A stretch of DNA of 53,646 bases from JAZQHR01 sp045540815 (GCA_045540815.1 JAZQHY010000061.1:1-53646); one strand, 5' to 3'. Counted from the first letter of the stretch, positions 40,932-51,400 are shown. The notes: generated by a model not told the origin, from the sequence alone. Numbers and translations are program-made.

Positions 40932-40962
40932 AAAAAAAGAGCGCTATATGCGTTCTTTTTTT
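40932..40962 (+). terminator. Terminator of the DUF1015 gene
   Basis: A 13-pair stem (40932-40944 with 40950-40962, one G-T pair), loop TATAT, ending in seven T on the plus strand. Confidence 0.85.
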
Positions 40963-40963
40963 C

Positions 40964-41041
40964 GGGACGTCGCAAGCGCCGTCCCCTACAACAAGATAGA
41001 TTTTTACCAGCATCACGCGGGCGATTCGTGGATCGACTCTA
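40964..41041. repeat. Degenerate palindromic repeats (GGGACG...CGTCCCCTAC type)
   Basis: Two imperfect palindromes lie in the gap after the DUF1015 gene. The first is GGGACG/CGTCCC at 40964-40985, followed by CCTACAA. The second is GGGCGAT...ATCGACTCTACAA at about 41020-41043. Both resemble the repeat used as terminator at 33074-33101. They look like members of a small dispersed REP-like family; this needs whole-genome data. Confidence 0.5.
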
Positions 41042-41085
41042 CAAGTTTACGTTGATGCGAGCACAACATAAATTTCTTTATTTAC

Positions 41086-41121
41086 AAAAAAAGACGTGTG
41101 AATTTCTTCACACGTCTTTTT
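41086..41121 (-). terminator. Terminator after the secreted phosphoesterase operon
   Basis: A perfect 15-bp stem AAAAAGACGTGTGAA/TTCACACGTCTTTTT (41088-41102 and 41107-41121), loop of 4; the minus strand ends in seven T. Confidence 0.88.
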
Positions 41122-41152
41122 GTTTTTATATTTATAATTCCACTTATCTTGA

Positions 41153-43456
41153 TTATTCTGTTACAGTTTCAACACTGCCAGTATATACTGTGTTATCATT
41201 TGACAAAGGTCTTATCTCTGTCAAGCTAGACCACAAGAATATTCTTACATATGATGTTCCTGTTAAGTCTGCAACACCAGCTTCTGAAATATAGTCGACA
41301 ATTTCGCCATTTTCACCGAATGCTATCTCGTAGCTTACAGGAGTAGCTTTAATTAGGTTGTCTTCTCCGTCGTAAGTAGCAACGATTATTTTTGCATTAG
41401 TTGTGTCTACATACTTGTTCTTTAACTGGAATGAAACTGTACCGTCATCGTCTACATTAACTGTTGTAATTTCAACGAGCTCTTCGCCAGCAGCTTTCTG
41501 TACAACGTTACTTGCTGCAACAGCGGCATCATCTACTTTGATAAGGAACATATCGCCGTCTGAAACGTTGTTTGCTTTAAACTTAAATGTATAAGCGCCA
41601 GTATCTGCAATTGTGCAGTAGCCGATATATTTTGCAGTCGATAAATCAGGGTAAGTTGCTTTCGGTATAAGAACCATAGTAGCTTCTTTACCTGCATAAG
41701 ATGCATCTACACTGCCTGATAGGAATACTACATCATCATAGTATTTGATAGTAGTTTCATTTGTGAATTCTACACTGTCACTTGGAAGAGAAGATTCTCC
41801 ATCTCCGCTACCATCGTCAAACTCAGATACCCACGAGCCGTGTCTTGCAACCGCCCAAGCATATGCACCGTCTGATGCACGAGTTATTTTCGCACTTATG
41901 CTTGCGCCTGCATAAGCAGCTGTTACTGTATAAGTATCTCCGCCTTCCTGAACAAGAGCGCCAGACATATCATACCAGTTGATTGAGTATGCACTTGTAT
42001 CAAGTGCAGAACCGCCAAGCTTAGCAGTAAGAACATCGCCTTCAGCGATAGTGCCAGCAGTGCCAGTTTTTGTTATTTCAAAATCTTCAGCAATTGTTTT
42101 GCCGTAGTCATCTACATATATAATATGTTCAGCTTTTGCAACCCAAGTCTGAGTTTTAACATTTCTTGCTCTCATTATGATGCGGTCAGGGTAGAATTCA
42201 AGATATCTGCAGTAACCGCCTCTACCATCTACGCTCTTTCCTGTATTTGTGTATGTGATAGCACTTGTATCAATTACAGGTGTTCCGTTAGATATAGTAT
42301 ATGCATTTCTGTCCTGGTCAAGTTCAAAGTGAACGTGCGATGAAATAACTACTGCACTTGGGTGACGAGCAACAATCTCTTCTAATTTTGAACCAGAAGC
42401 ATCAACTGAATTTCCATTTATTGAAATAAATGGTATATGTGTAAATATAAATGTAGGAATACCGCTTTTTTCATCGTAGCAAAGCTTTTCTTCAAGCCAT
42501 TTTGCCTGTGCATCTGAAAACGTATAGTTTGTTACATATGGAGATGAAAGCAAAATATAGTGGTGTCCGCCAATGTATGTTTCATAGCTCCAAGGGTCAG
42601 AGTGGTCAAAAGTTAAACCAAACTGATTTTCAAGCTTATCAAATCTAACTCCCAAAGCCTTTTTCGCTTCGTCAGACACGTCATATACAACACTGCTAAC
42701 TGTAACTGCAGTATCGTGGTTACCTGTAGTATAATATATAGGAAAATCGACGTTGTTTTCTTCTATTATCTGCTCTATAACAGCATATTCGTAGCCGATA
42801 GATGAGTTTGAAATGTCACCGTTAAAGATAACTCCCTTAAACTTATCTGCACCAGCCTCTCTGCCAATAGCAGCAAGTCTTACGAAATCCTCAACGCCCT
42901 TTCTCTGCTCAGAGCCTGAGCGAATTGAGCTGTTTACTGCGTGGTAGTCAGACGCCCATACCATATTGTAAAGCATATCTGATTTATTTGCAGAAAATTT
43001 ATTTGCATCAGGAATTTCAACTGATAACTGTTTTGTAGTTGCGTCTGCTGTAATAACATCGGCAATAATGTGTGTAGCTCCCTCTGGGATTAGTCTGTTA
43101 TCTTTAAATGTGTACGATATGCTACCATTTCCATCATATTCAAGTAAAGTAGCATCGTAATCCTTATTTGCCGCAGTAAAGCCTTCTACTGTGTAGTTTG
43201 CTATGTTGTAATAGTTTTCAAGCTTAGCTGTAGCATTTTTACCCCAGTATAGGTCAATGTTTGTAATAGTACTCTGAAGTTCAGTAGTAATACCAGATAT
43301 TGTAATTGTACCATCTGCGTTACCATTAAGTGTTGTAGACGGTGTATATGTAAGTGTAAGTCCATCTAGAGTAGAAGCGGATACACATACACAAGAAAAC
43401 ATTGATATTATCATTGTAAGTGCAATTATGCACGAAATAATTTTATTTAGTTTCAT
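41153..43456 (-). CDS. Secreted calcineurin-like metallophosphoesterase with accessory modules
   Basis: A 767-residue exported protein. Signal peptide about 1-27. The metallophosphoesterase domain lies about 160-435, with a full metal set: Asp170 and His172 (ASDYHA), Asp214 (NGDISN), Asn246 and His247 (GNHD), His340 (FTHIP), His374 and His376 (SSHVHFE). An Ig-like part (about 460-525) follows. Module A is at 575-652 and module B at 665-755 (TNAKIIVATYD ... YVRIFLWSSLTEIRPL), matching the N-terminal modules of the SGNH protein at 21396-23267. Substrate unknown; a phosphoester or nucleotide outside the cell is plausible. It starts 16 bases after the upstream gene's stop codon, so the two form an operon. 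Confidence 0.82.
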   Translation of the reverse strand: MKLNKIISCIIALTMIISMFSCVCVSASTLDGLTLTYTPSTTLNGNADGTITISGITTELQSTITNIDLYWGKNATAKLENYYNIANYTVEGFTAANKDYDATLLEYDGNGSISYTFKDNRLIPEGATHIIADVITADATTKQLSVEIPDANKFSANKSDMLYNMVWASDYHAVNSSIRSGSEQRKGVEDFVRLAAIGREAGADKFKGVIFNGDISNSSIGYEYAVIEQIIEENNVDFPIYYTTGNHDTAVTVSSVVYDVSDEAKKALGVRFDKLENQFGLTFDHSDPWSYETYIGGHHYILLSSPYVTNYTFSDAQAKWLEEKLCYDEKSGIPTFIFTHIPFISINGNSVDASGSKLEEIVARHPSAVVISSHVHFELDQDRNAYTISNGTPVIDTSAITYTNTGKSVDGRGGYCRYLEFYPDRIIMRARNVKTQTWVAKAEHIIYVDDYGKTIAEDFEITKTGTAGTIAEGDVLTAKLGGSALDTSAYSINWYDMSGALVQEGGDTYTVTAAYAGASISAKITRASDGAYAWAVARHGSWVSEFDDGSGDGESSLPSDSVEFTNETTIKYYDDVVFLSGSVDASYAGKEATMVLIPKATYPDLSTAKYIGYCTIADTGAYTFKFKANNVSDGDMFLIKVDDAAVAASNVVQKAAGEELVEITTVNVDDDGTVSFQLKNKYVDTTNAKIIVATYDGEDNLIKATPVSYEIAFGENGEIVDYISEAGVADLTGTSYVRIFLWSSLTEIRPLSNDNTVYTGSVETVTE

Positions 43457-43472
43457 TTATATCCCCTCCTTC

Positions 43473-45824
43473 TTAGTTAAGCTCATACACTTCGGTAAGT
43501 CTGTTTAATGTATCTTCTGCGTCGAAGAAATAAATTCTTACTTTTGCATCTGAAGCGTCTGCAACATTGAATAACCAAATCTTGCCTGAGTAAAGCTCAA
43601 GCGGGCTTAGTACCTTTAAGCCTGTCATTTCATTACCTTCGTGTAGTGTAGCAACGGCTGTGTAAGTACCAAGTCTTGCTACAGGGTATTCAAAATAGAT
43701 ATTACCGCTTGCTACTTCTTTGATAACACCGCTGTCACCATAGAATACGGCAGAATATTCAGGAACTTCGCTTGTTCCACCCTGCATTTCAGTAGTGTAT
43801 TTTACAAGTTTAAATGTATAAACATACGATTTCGAATATCCCACATATACTCTTGCATCACCTGATGTGATAGGTGCACCTGTATCAGTTTCTTTTGTGC
43901 CATCGCCATCTGCATCAATCATATCAGTAGCTGAATCGGTATACGTATATTCCTTAGTCAATTTTGAGTTAGACCATTTTGTATTTATTGTCAGACTTCC
44001 ATCAGAATTTTCTGTAACATTTACATCTACAGTTGTGACAACATTTCTTCCCGCTGCTCCGGTCGATCCAAGTGTCACGGAATCCAAAACATACGTTGTT
44101 CCATTGCATACTTTTTTTAGTGAAAGAGTTTTAGGTGTTGTGTAATAATTTGACTCTAACACATAATAGTTTGTGCTATCTTTGCGGTTAAAGTATACAC
44201 TTGCATAGTTATTACCATGTTTAAAACTTGTACTAAGCGAATATGTTCCGTTTATAGCGTTAGAATTAGTGTATATCAAAGTATTACTTTTACCACTGAA
44301 TGTTAAACCATCGGCATCTGTAATTGATACAGTAACACTTGAAGCAAGCGATGTAGTAAAACCTTCATCCACTATTGAAGTTGTCGAATCAGCGCTTGAG
44401 AATGTCTTGTCAATAACTGTCTCCGAAACAGTAACAGGTGTACCTGCAGTTGCCTCAAGAATTGAGTATGCATTAAAACCGTAAAGTTTTGTATCTGTAC
44501 CTGGATAGGCTTGATACATATTTATAGTTCCGTTTTGTTCAAACGGCAAAACATCTGTAGCAGTCATAGTGAGAGGTGTAGTAGCAGGTGAATCAGGCAA
44601 AGAAACTGTTACGTCGATTTTTCGTCCTGCATCTACATTTTTCACTTTGACATTATACTTAAAACGCTGGGTTGATCCACTAAAATCTGTACCAGCTAAA
44701 TCCTGTGTAGCAAGCGTCGTCTTTGTTCCGCCTGATATTTTTCTTAAAACCCATCCATATGTAGCAGGATATTTATCCGATGCAATAACATCCTCCGAAA
44801 CATCAATAGCACCTGCTTTATGATAGATAAACAACTCATAACAGTTGTTTGCATCTATATAGTTAAAGCGTATTTTTCTTGCATTTTGGTTTGCGCCGCC
44901 TTGGTCAAATGCAAAACTATAATCTCCAGAAAACTTTTGGCTGTTTGGTGAATATGCATAGGTAATATTACCATTTTTTGTTAGCTTTGCATATCCGTCA
45001 TAAATTGTCATTGCCGCAGGAATTGTTAAACCTTCTGCAATATAGTCATCACGTGTATCGGTTGTTTTAAAATCAGTATCATATTTCCACTTATTTACAG
45101 TAGCTGTTTCGCCAATCTGAGTAAGTTTCATACTATACAATGTAATTTTAGTTGTATAGTCTCCTGCAACACCAAATTTACCATTAAATGAAGACATGAC
45201 ATCTGAAGAATCTTTATATGTAAATGTTACACCTTCTGAACCAGTGTTTTCATTCGTTTTTGTCTTTGCATTAACAGTCCATACACCATTAACATATCTT
45301 ATAGTGTATGTGATGTCAGCGTCATACGAATAACAATACTTGTAGCCAGTATTACCGTCTTCGTCAGCAGTAAGAATAGCACCATCTTTTAAAAGTGCAA
45401 TATAGTTAGTCTTGCCTATTGCTGCCGCCCAACCTGTTTTAGAGTTGCTATAACTAAGCTGGTATCCGCCAGGCATGTTAATATATGCCTTGTTTGATGT
45501 GGATTCCATATTAACTACAAGCTCAAAACCCGCTGCACCTGTTAAATTATAACTGTTTTTGGTTGCAACAGAGGCTGTATTATTACTGCCTGCACTCATA
45601 GTGAAGAAATCATAAAATTCCCAACCAGTACCTTTTCCTTTCGTAAATGTAAAATCAGGTGCGTCTGCAGCTGATTTAAGTCCAGCAAAGCTCTGGTTAA
45701 ATAGCACCGTTTCAGCTCCGTCAAACGCAAGCGGCGATGCTGCATATACAGTAGAAACCAAGCCTAGTGAAACAGTCATCACAAGAGCTAAAACTACTGC
45801 CAGTATTCTGCGTCCTTTCATCAT
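43473..45824 (-). CDS. Secreted protein with three laminin-G-like beta-sandwiches and C-terminal module B
   Basis: A 783-residue exported protein of unknown function. Signal peptide about 1-29 (MMKGRRILAVVLALVMTVSLGLV...YAAS). Three consecutive regions of about 200 residues (35-240, 242-460, 465-690) each show the LamG/concanavalin-like pattern of paired beta strands with a RxxFNYxDxxNxYxL-type segment, also seen in the 1035-residue protein. The last 100 residues are module B (YTAVATLHEG ... VRIYFFDAEDTLNRL). No catalytic motif was recognised, so a carbohydrate-binding or adhesive role is likely (inference). It is the first gene of the operon with the metallophosphoesterase. Confidence 0.75.
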   Translation of the reverse strand: MMKGRRILAVVLALVMTVSLGLVSTVYAASPLAFDGAETVLFNQSFAGLKSAADAPDFTFTKGKGTGWEFYDFFTMSAGSNNTASVATKNSYNLTGAAGFELVVNMESTSNKAYINMPGGYQLSYSNSKTGWAAAIGKTNYIALLKDGAILTADEDGNTGYKYCYSYDADITYTIRYVNGVWTVNAKTKTNENTGSEGVTFTYKDSSDVMSSFNGKFGVAGDYTTKITLYSMKLTQIGETATVNKWKYDTDFKTTDTRDDYIAEGLTIPAAMTIYDGYAKLTKNGNITYAYSPNSQKFSGDYSFAFDQGGANQNARKIRFNYIDANNCYELFIYHKAGAIDVSEDVIASDKYPATYGWVLRKISGGTKTTLATQDLAGTDFSGSTQRFKYNVKVKNVDAGRKIDVTVSLPDSPATTPLTMTATDVLPFEQNGTINMYQAYPGTDTKLYGFNAYSILEATAGTPVTVSETVIDKTFSSADSTTSIVDEGFTTSLASSVTVSITDADGLTFSGKSNTLIYTNSNAINGTYSLSTSFKHGNNYASVYFNRKDSTNYYVLESNYYTTPKTLSLKKVCNGTTYVLDSVTLGSTGAAGRNVVTTVDVNVTENSDGSLTINTKWSNSKLTKEYTYTDSATDMIDADGDGTKETDTGAPITSGDARVYVGYSKSYVYTFKLVKYTTEMQGGTSEVPEYSAVFYGDSGVIKEVASGNIYFEYPVARLGTYTAVATLHEGNEMTGLKVLSPLELYSGKIWLFNVADASDAKVRIYFFDAEDTLNRLTEVYELN

Positions 45825-45859
45825 TTTTAATTCCCCCTATTTTTATTTATTTTATATAT

Positions 45860-45920
45860 TTAAAGGAAGGAATACGCCCTATAGTGAAACTCACTCGAAT
45901 CACAAAAAAGGGCATAAATA
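45860..45920 (-). other. Possible control region upstream of the secreted-protein operon
   Basis: Upstream of the 45824 start are a GCCC/GGGC-closed palindromic stretch and GTGAAACTCAC (an inverted repeat with a 3-base centre). A weak promoter TTGTGA-16-TATAGG on the minus strand overlaps them. The symmetry suggests an operator, but no regulator can be named. Confidence 0.25.
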
Positions 45921-45983
45921 TCCTTACTAACATTGTAACACACCCGTAACATTTAAGCAACGGATACAAAAAATATTTTAAAG

Positions 45984-46071
45984 AAAAAATTGCACAAAGT
46001 TTCCGAGAGGAAATTGTGCAATTTGCTACATTCGTTTCATTAAAAATGGGCGATTTGTGAATTGCCCATTT
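45984..46071 (-). terminator. Two tandem terminator hairpins after the glutamate-cysteine-ligase-like gene
   Basis: The first hairpin met on the minus strand is AAATGGGC/GCCCATTT (46044-46051 and 46064-46071) followed by TTTTTA. The second is an 11-bp AAATTGCACAA/TTGTGCAATTT stem (45987-46024) with an inner TTTCC/GGAAA stem, followed by six T. Confidence 0.75.
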
Positions 46072-46092
46072 GATACATCGTTTTGATGTTTA

Positions 46093-47325
46093 TCACAGTT
46101 CATTTATCTTATCCCACAAATATTCGATGTATTTTTCTTCGCCAAATCCGCGAAGGGTTAACTTTTCTTCGACAACCGTCAAGATGTCACAAAGGAGCAT
46201 ATAAAGTGCTTCGCCGTCGGCAATCTCTGTAAGTTCTCCGCCAGACACGACGATATCGCGAAGCTTACTATTTGACATAGTGATGTTGTTATCCTCAAAA
46301 AATGCTGTTATTATATCATATACCTCGTCAATACCTTCCATTACACCAAGATTAAATGCGGGAGGTGCAAATGCATTTTCAAAGCTTTGTGCACAGTCAC
46401 TCCTTACCTCAAGTGTACCGCGCGAGGTGATTTCCACGTTTTTAAATGATAGATAACACTCGATGTCTTCGGGTCTTGCGTCATATACAGGGTTTTCAAA
46501 ATATTCTTTTATATTTACAGGAGAAAACACTTCATATTTCCCGTTTCGTATTCGGTTAAACACACCTTTTTCAAGAAAATGGTCCTCAAGGTCAGTTTGC
46601 TTTTCAAACTTTTTATCTACTTTACCCGTGATATTCGGACAAAGTCCAAAACCGCTTTTCTCCCACAGGTAGTCGCGATAGCATATATAGCCTTTGTCGT
46701 CAAAATCAGGCGAATTTGAAAAAAGCATTGCACGCACAAAGTCCAGCATTGCAAAGGTAGTATATGCTTTTGGAAGCATTTCTAGCTCTGCATCAAGATG
46801 TGTTTGCACACTTGACAGGTACGCAGGAAAGTCATTCATTTTATGCTCACCGGGAAATGCGGTCAAATAATCAGCAACCATTTTATAGGTAGAAAAGTCT
46901 ACTCGATTTGCGGTAATGTTTTTCTTGTTCGGGTTAGTACCTCTGCCGACTAAATAGTGTCCGTTTTTACCAAGAAAGTCCTGAACTTCGGAAAGAAGCT
47001 TATAAAATCTATCCGCAAGTTCAACAAGATTGTCGGCATATTTTAGTGAAAACTCAAAATTATTATAGGAATTATCAAACGACAGAGTGTCGCCGTCCGC
47101 ATTTTCGATAAAAAGAGGCTGTCCGCTATCGCCAAATAGCACAGGCGAAAAGCCTTTGTTTATAAAAAAGTCGATAAGCTTTTTTGCGACTTTTTTATCC
47201 ACGTCGCCTCTATTTGCATTTACAAGTGGAAATTCAAGCTCAACACCGATGTTTTTGGTGGTCTTACCCTCAAACTTCGCAAAAAAGTGGTCGTATATGA
47301 TTTTACGTGCATTTAGTTTATTCAT
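46093..47325 (-). CDS. Glutamate-cysteine ligase family (GCS2-like) protein
   Basis: A 410-residue cytosolic protein. Family motifs are IGVELEFPLVN near residues 26-36, FDNSYNNFEFSL near 79-90, LVGRGTNPN, SSVQTHLDAE and the late TSRGTLEVRSDCAQ, which together match the carboxylate-amine ligase fold of glutamate-cysteine ligases. The usual reaction joins Glu and Cys with ATP. No glutathione synthetase or ATP-grasp partner is adjacent, so the product could be gamma-glutamylcysteine or another gamma-glutamyl compound. It begins 58 bases after prsA, behind that gene's terminator. Confidence 0.85.
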   Translation of the reverse strand: MNKLNARKIIYDHFFAKFEGKTTKNIGVELEFPLVNANRGDVDKKVAKKLIDFFINKGFSPVLFGDSGQPLFIENADGDTLSFDNSYNNFEFSLKYADNLVELADRFYKLLSEVQDFLGKNGHYLVGRGTNPNKKNITANRVDFSTYKMVADYLTAFPGEHKMNDFPAYLSSVQTHLDAELEMLPKAYTTFAMLDFVRAMLFSNSPDFDDKGYICYRDYLWEKSGFGLCPNITGKVDKKFEKQTDLEDHFLEKGVFNRIRNGKYEVFSPVNIKEYFENPVYDARPEDIECYLSFKNVEITSRGTLEVRSDCAQSFENAFAPPAFNLGVMEGIDEVYDIITAFFEDNNITMSNSKLRDIVVSGGELTEIADGEALYMLLCDILTVVEEKLTLRGFGEEKYIEYLWDKINEL

Positions 47326-47341
47326 AGTAATGTTCCTCTAT

Positions 47342-47370
47342 AAAAAATGCGGTGTTAACCACCGCATTTT
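47342..47370 (-). terminator. Terminator after the PrsA-like gene
   Basis: An 11-bp stem (AAAATGCGGTG with CACCGCATTTT on the transcript; 47344-47354 and 47360-47370), loop of 5, followed on the minus strand by TTATAGAGG; the stem arm itself adds four T. Confidence 0.82.
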
Positions 47371-47383
47371 ACATTCAACGAAA

Positions 47384-48403
47384 TTATTTTATTTTAGAAA
47401 GCTCTTTTGTCATTACCTCGACATTAGCTTCATTTTTCCATATTTCTATATCTTTTTCAAAAACATCAAAGCATATATCATCTATAGATGATTCTCTAAG
47501 TGAATTTAATGTTTCGGCATCAAAATTTCTAGGAATTCTCTTTATGATATGGTAACCGTAGTTCGATTCAACTATCTCACTCACACCATTTACTGAAAGT
47601 GCAAATGCGGCATTTTCAAACGATGGCACCATTTCGCCTCTGCCAAATTCATAGCCGTCAGGGTTTGTATCAAGACCAGGGTCTTCCGAAAGCTCGTTCA
47701 TAAGAGCATCAAAATCAGCTCCACCTTTGATTTTAGCAAGGGTTTCGTCAGCAAGCTTCTTTTTCGCAGCAACGTCTTCAGCTGGAAGCGCTACACCGCT
47801 TTCGTCAACAGTTGAGAAAAGGATATGCTTTGCGGCAATGTTGTTTTCCATAGTATATGCATCTGCTGCCTCGTTAGTAACTGCGTACTTTTCATCTTCT
47901 TCGGTCATCTTTGCATAAAGCATTCCAGAATAGTAGCTATGCTCCATAAATGCATCAAGGCTGTCCTCAGTCATACCCATATCCTTTAGCGCACTTTTAT
48001 ACTGACTTCTGCCACCAAGGTTATTTATAATAGTAGATTTTTGCTGGTTTATAATCTTTTTGCCTTCTTCATCGATAGTGATACCCATTTCCTGAGCTTT
48101 TTGCTTTTGAACGGTCATCTTTACTGCTTCTTCAAGCGCTCTTTCCTTCGCAACGTCACCTGCGTTTTTGCCGTCTATCTCGGTTTCCTTCCAAAACTCT
48201 GTAGCACCTGCAGCTGAAACATTTGCCTCAGATAGCATAGTCTGCTTTACTACATAATAGTAATAATCGAAATCCGCTTTAGTTATTTTTTCGCCGTTTA
48301 CTGTAGCAAGGGTTGTGTTATCAACAACCTGGCATCCGCCTAAACTTATAGCCATTACGCACAACACGCATATTACCGCGCACAATCTTATCATATTTTT
48401 CAT
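47384..48403 (-). CDS. PrsA/SurA-like peptidyl-prolyl isomerase lipoprotein
   Basis: A 339-residue extracytoplasmic foldase. Signal peptide with lipobox SLGGC (lipidated Cys about residue 24). An N-terminal SurA-like helical region (30-185) follows. A parvulin PPIase domain (about 190-305) has AAKHILFSTVDE, FDALMNELSEDPG, GYEFGRGEMVPSFENAAFAL and YGYHIIKRI. It helps exported proteins fold outside the membrane, which fits the many secreted proteins in the region. I start at the ATG ending at 48403 because GGAG lies 9 bases upstream; a TTG further out overlaps that site. Confidence 0.93.
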   Translation of the reverse strand: MKNMIRLCAVICVLCVMAISLGGCQVVDNTTLATVNGEKITKADFDYYYYVVKQTMLSEANVSAAGATEFWKETEIDGKNAGDVAKERALEEAVKMTVQKQKAQEMGITIDEEGKKIINQQKSTIINNLGGRSQYKSALKDMGMTEDSLDAFMEHSYYSGMLYAKMTEEDEKYAVTNEAADAYTMENNIAAKHILFSTVDESGVALPAEDVAAKKKLADETLAKIKGGADFDALMNELSEDPGLDTNPDGYEFGRGEMVPSFENAAFALSVNGVSEIVESNYGYHIIKRIPRNFDAETLNSLRESSIDDICFDVFEKDIEIWKNEANVEVMTKELSKIK

Positions 48404-48454
48404 ATGGCATTTCTCCAATCTGCATAGTTTCTCATATATATTATAACTAAAAAT

Positions 48455-51400
48455 TTAATCGTTGGTAGAATTTATAAATTTTTGTAATATAATTTTAATA
48501 TTAGAAAGCATATTTTCGCTGTATTTGTAGCTGAGATATGACTTTTCGCCCGATGTAAACATTATTTTGCCCTTATATGTGTCACTTATATCGACTATAG
48601 CACGAAGGCTTACGTTTTCGCCTACTGTAAATATTATTATATCGCCGTCCTGTGATATATCGGTCATATTTGCCTTTTGTGCCATCGCCTTTATATACGA
48701 AATATCAAGAAGATTGACAACGCATTCAGGAACGTCGCCAAATCGGTCGATGATTTCGTCAAGGGTATCGTTATAATCATCTATATCTATTATTTCCGAA
48801 ATTTTCTTATAAATTTCAATTCTGGTGCTTTCGTCGTCGATGTATGACTTAGGAATATACGCATCAACCGAAAGGTCAATGGTAATATCCGGTGATTTTT
48901 TTACCTCTATACCCTTTTGCTCCTTAACCGCCTCTTCCAGAAGTGTGCAGTACATATCATATCCGACAAGGTTCATATTGCCGTGTTGCTGTTTGCCAAG
49001 AAGATTTCCTGCTCCGCGTATCTCGAGATCGCGCATAGCTATCTTAAAGCCCGAGCCAAACTCGGTAAATTCTTTAATCGCCTGAAGTCGTTTTTGCGAA
49101 ACCTTGTCAAGAACCTTGTTTTTATCATACATAAGATAAGCATACGAAAGCCTGTTTGACCTTCCTACCCTGCCTCTTAACTGATACAGCTGTGAAAGTC
49201 CAAGGCAATCTGATTTTTCTATGATAATGGTATTTACGTTTGGCACATCAAGACCCGTTTCGATAATAGTGGTGCACACAAGCACGTCTATTTCGCCGTT
49301 TAAAAGGTCTACCATAATCCGTTCAAGCTGAGTTTCGCTCATTTGTCCGTGCGCTATGCTAACATTCGCATCAGGAACAAGCGCTTTTATTTCAGCCGCT
49401 TTTTTCTCTATTCCTTCAACACGGTTATACAGATAATACACCTGACCGCCACGGTTTATCTCACGCGAAATAGCATTTTGCACCACCATATCGTTATTTT
49501 CAAGCACGAATGTCTGAACGGGATATCTGTTTTGCGGCGGTTGTGCTATAACCGATAGGTCGCGAATGCCCGACATAGCCATATTAAGTGTTCGAGGAAT
49601 TGGTGTGGCGCTAAGCGTTAGCACCGACACGTCTTTTTTAATCGCTTTTAATGCTTCCTTGTGAGCAACGCCAAAGCGCTGTTCCTCGTCTATGATAAGA
49701 AGTCCTAAATTTTTAAACTTAATATCCTTTTGAAGTAGTCTGTGTGTACCGATAACAATATCCACTCCACCTGTTTTAAGGCGCTCTGCTATCTTGGTCT
49801 GCTCCTTTTTGGTGCGAAAACGCGAAAGCATTTCGATATCGACACAGAACGCGTCCATACGCGATTTAAAGGTATTGTAATGCTGTCTGGCAAGAATAGT
49901 GGTTGGAACCAGATATGCTACCTGCATACCTTCCATAACGCACTTGAACGCCGCACGCATAGCAACTTCTGTTTTGCCGTAGCCAACATCACCGCAAAGA
50001 AGTCTGTCCATACACTTGCCCGCGTGCATATCCGCCTTTACATCTTCTATACACTTAAGCTGGTCAGGAGTTTCCTCGTAAGGAAAGCTATCTTCAAATT
50101 CCTTCTGCCAAGGTGTATCAGGCGAAAACGCGTGGCCTTTTATCTTGCTGCGTTCTGCATAAAGATTTATCAAATCTTTGGCAAGAAGCTCAACCGACTC
50201 CTTAACCCTTTGTGTAGTTTTGTGCCAGTCGGTTCCGCCAAGTTTGTTTAATTTAACATTCTTCGCTTCCGAGCCTATATATTTATGAATAAGATTAAGC
50301 TGGCTTGTAGGTACATACAGATAATCGCCCGATTTATACTTAATCTTAAGGTAGTCTTTTCTTATTTTCTCAACAACAAGGCTGTCTATACCCACATACT
50401 GACCTATTCCGTGTGCGTGATGCACCACGTAATCGCCCGTTTTAAGTTCGTCAAAGCTTCGTATTTTCTGCTTATCGGTAGTGCCCTTGTACTTTTTCTT
50501 TTTCTTTGGCGCGCCAAACACCGAGCCGTCCGACACAACAACACTTTTAAGCGTAGGATATTCAAAGCCACTGCTGATATTCCCTACACTTATATATATA
50601 CCTCCATAGTCAGGCATAGAGTCAAGACTATCTTTAACTGTAGATTCGATACCTCTTTCGCCAAGCTCGTGTTTCAAATTTTCTGCCTTTGCCTCGCTTG
50701 ATAACAGCACAACTGTTCGGTAGCCGTGCTTTTTCCAGTATTCCAAATCGTCATACAAAAAGCTAAGCTGACCAGAGTAGGACTGCATAGTTTTTACAGA
50801 AATATTTACTATATGCTTTGCGTTATACCCGGGCGTCATATGTGATATACCGCTAAGCCCTACAAGAAGCCTTTTTGAAACCATCTCAAAAACATCGTCA
50901 GGCGATTTTAAATACTCACCCTTTGTTTTTGGAAATAACCCCTTATCGAGCATATCAGTTATAATCTCGTTTTGCTCCTCAAAATGCGTCTTTGCCCTGT
51001 CGTATGTTACGTTTGGTTCGTCTATAAAAATGATATAATCATCAAGGTAGTCAAGCACTGTTGGTATCTCGCTATAGAAAAGCGGAAGGTATTTGTCTGC
51101 CGACGGAAAATAATGCTCCTCGTTGAATTTTTCAATATCGCTCATTAAGTTTTCATTTTTCATAGAGCGGATTTTCTTTGTAACTGATTCTACCTCTGCC
51201 TTACCGTATATAAGCTCTCTTACAGGGCAAACGTTCACCTCATCGATATTCGCAACCGAGGTTTGATATACAACTTCAAACTCACGAATAGAGTCTATCT
51301 CGTCGCCAAAAAATTCTATACGAACAGGATTTTTGTCAGCGCTATAGTACACATCGACTATCGAGCCACGATGCGCAAACTGACCTTCGCCCGACACCTC

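Noticed and set aside
40964..41150. A CRISPR array or tRNA in the gap after the DUF1015 gene
   Set aside because: The palindromes are not regularly spaced, no direct repeats of 24-40 bp occur, and no tRNA cloverleaf or T-loop GGTTCGA is present.
45860..45920. A c-di-GMP or other riboswitch upstream of the secreted-protein operon
   Set aside because: Only a short symmetric stretch and a weak promoter are visible; no conserved aptamer core could be identified.
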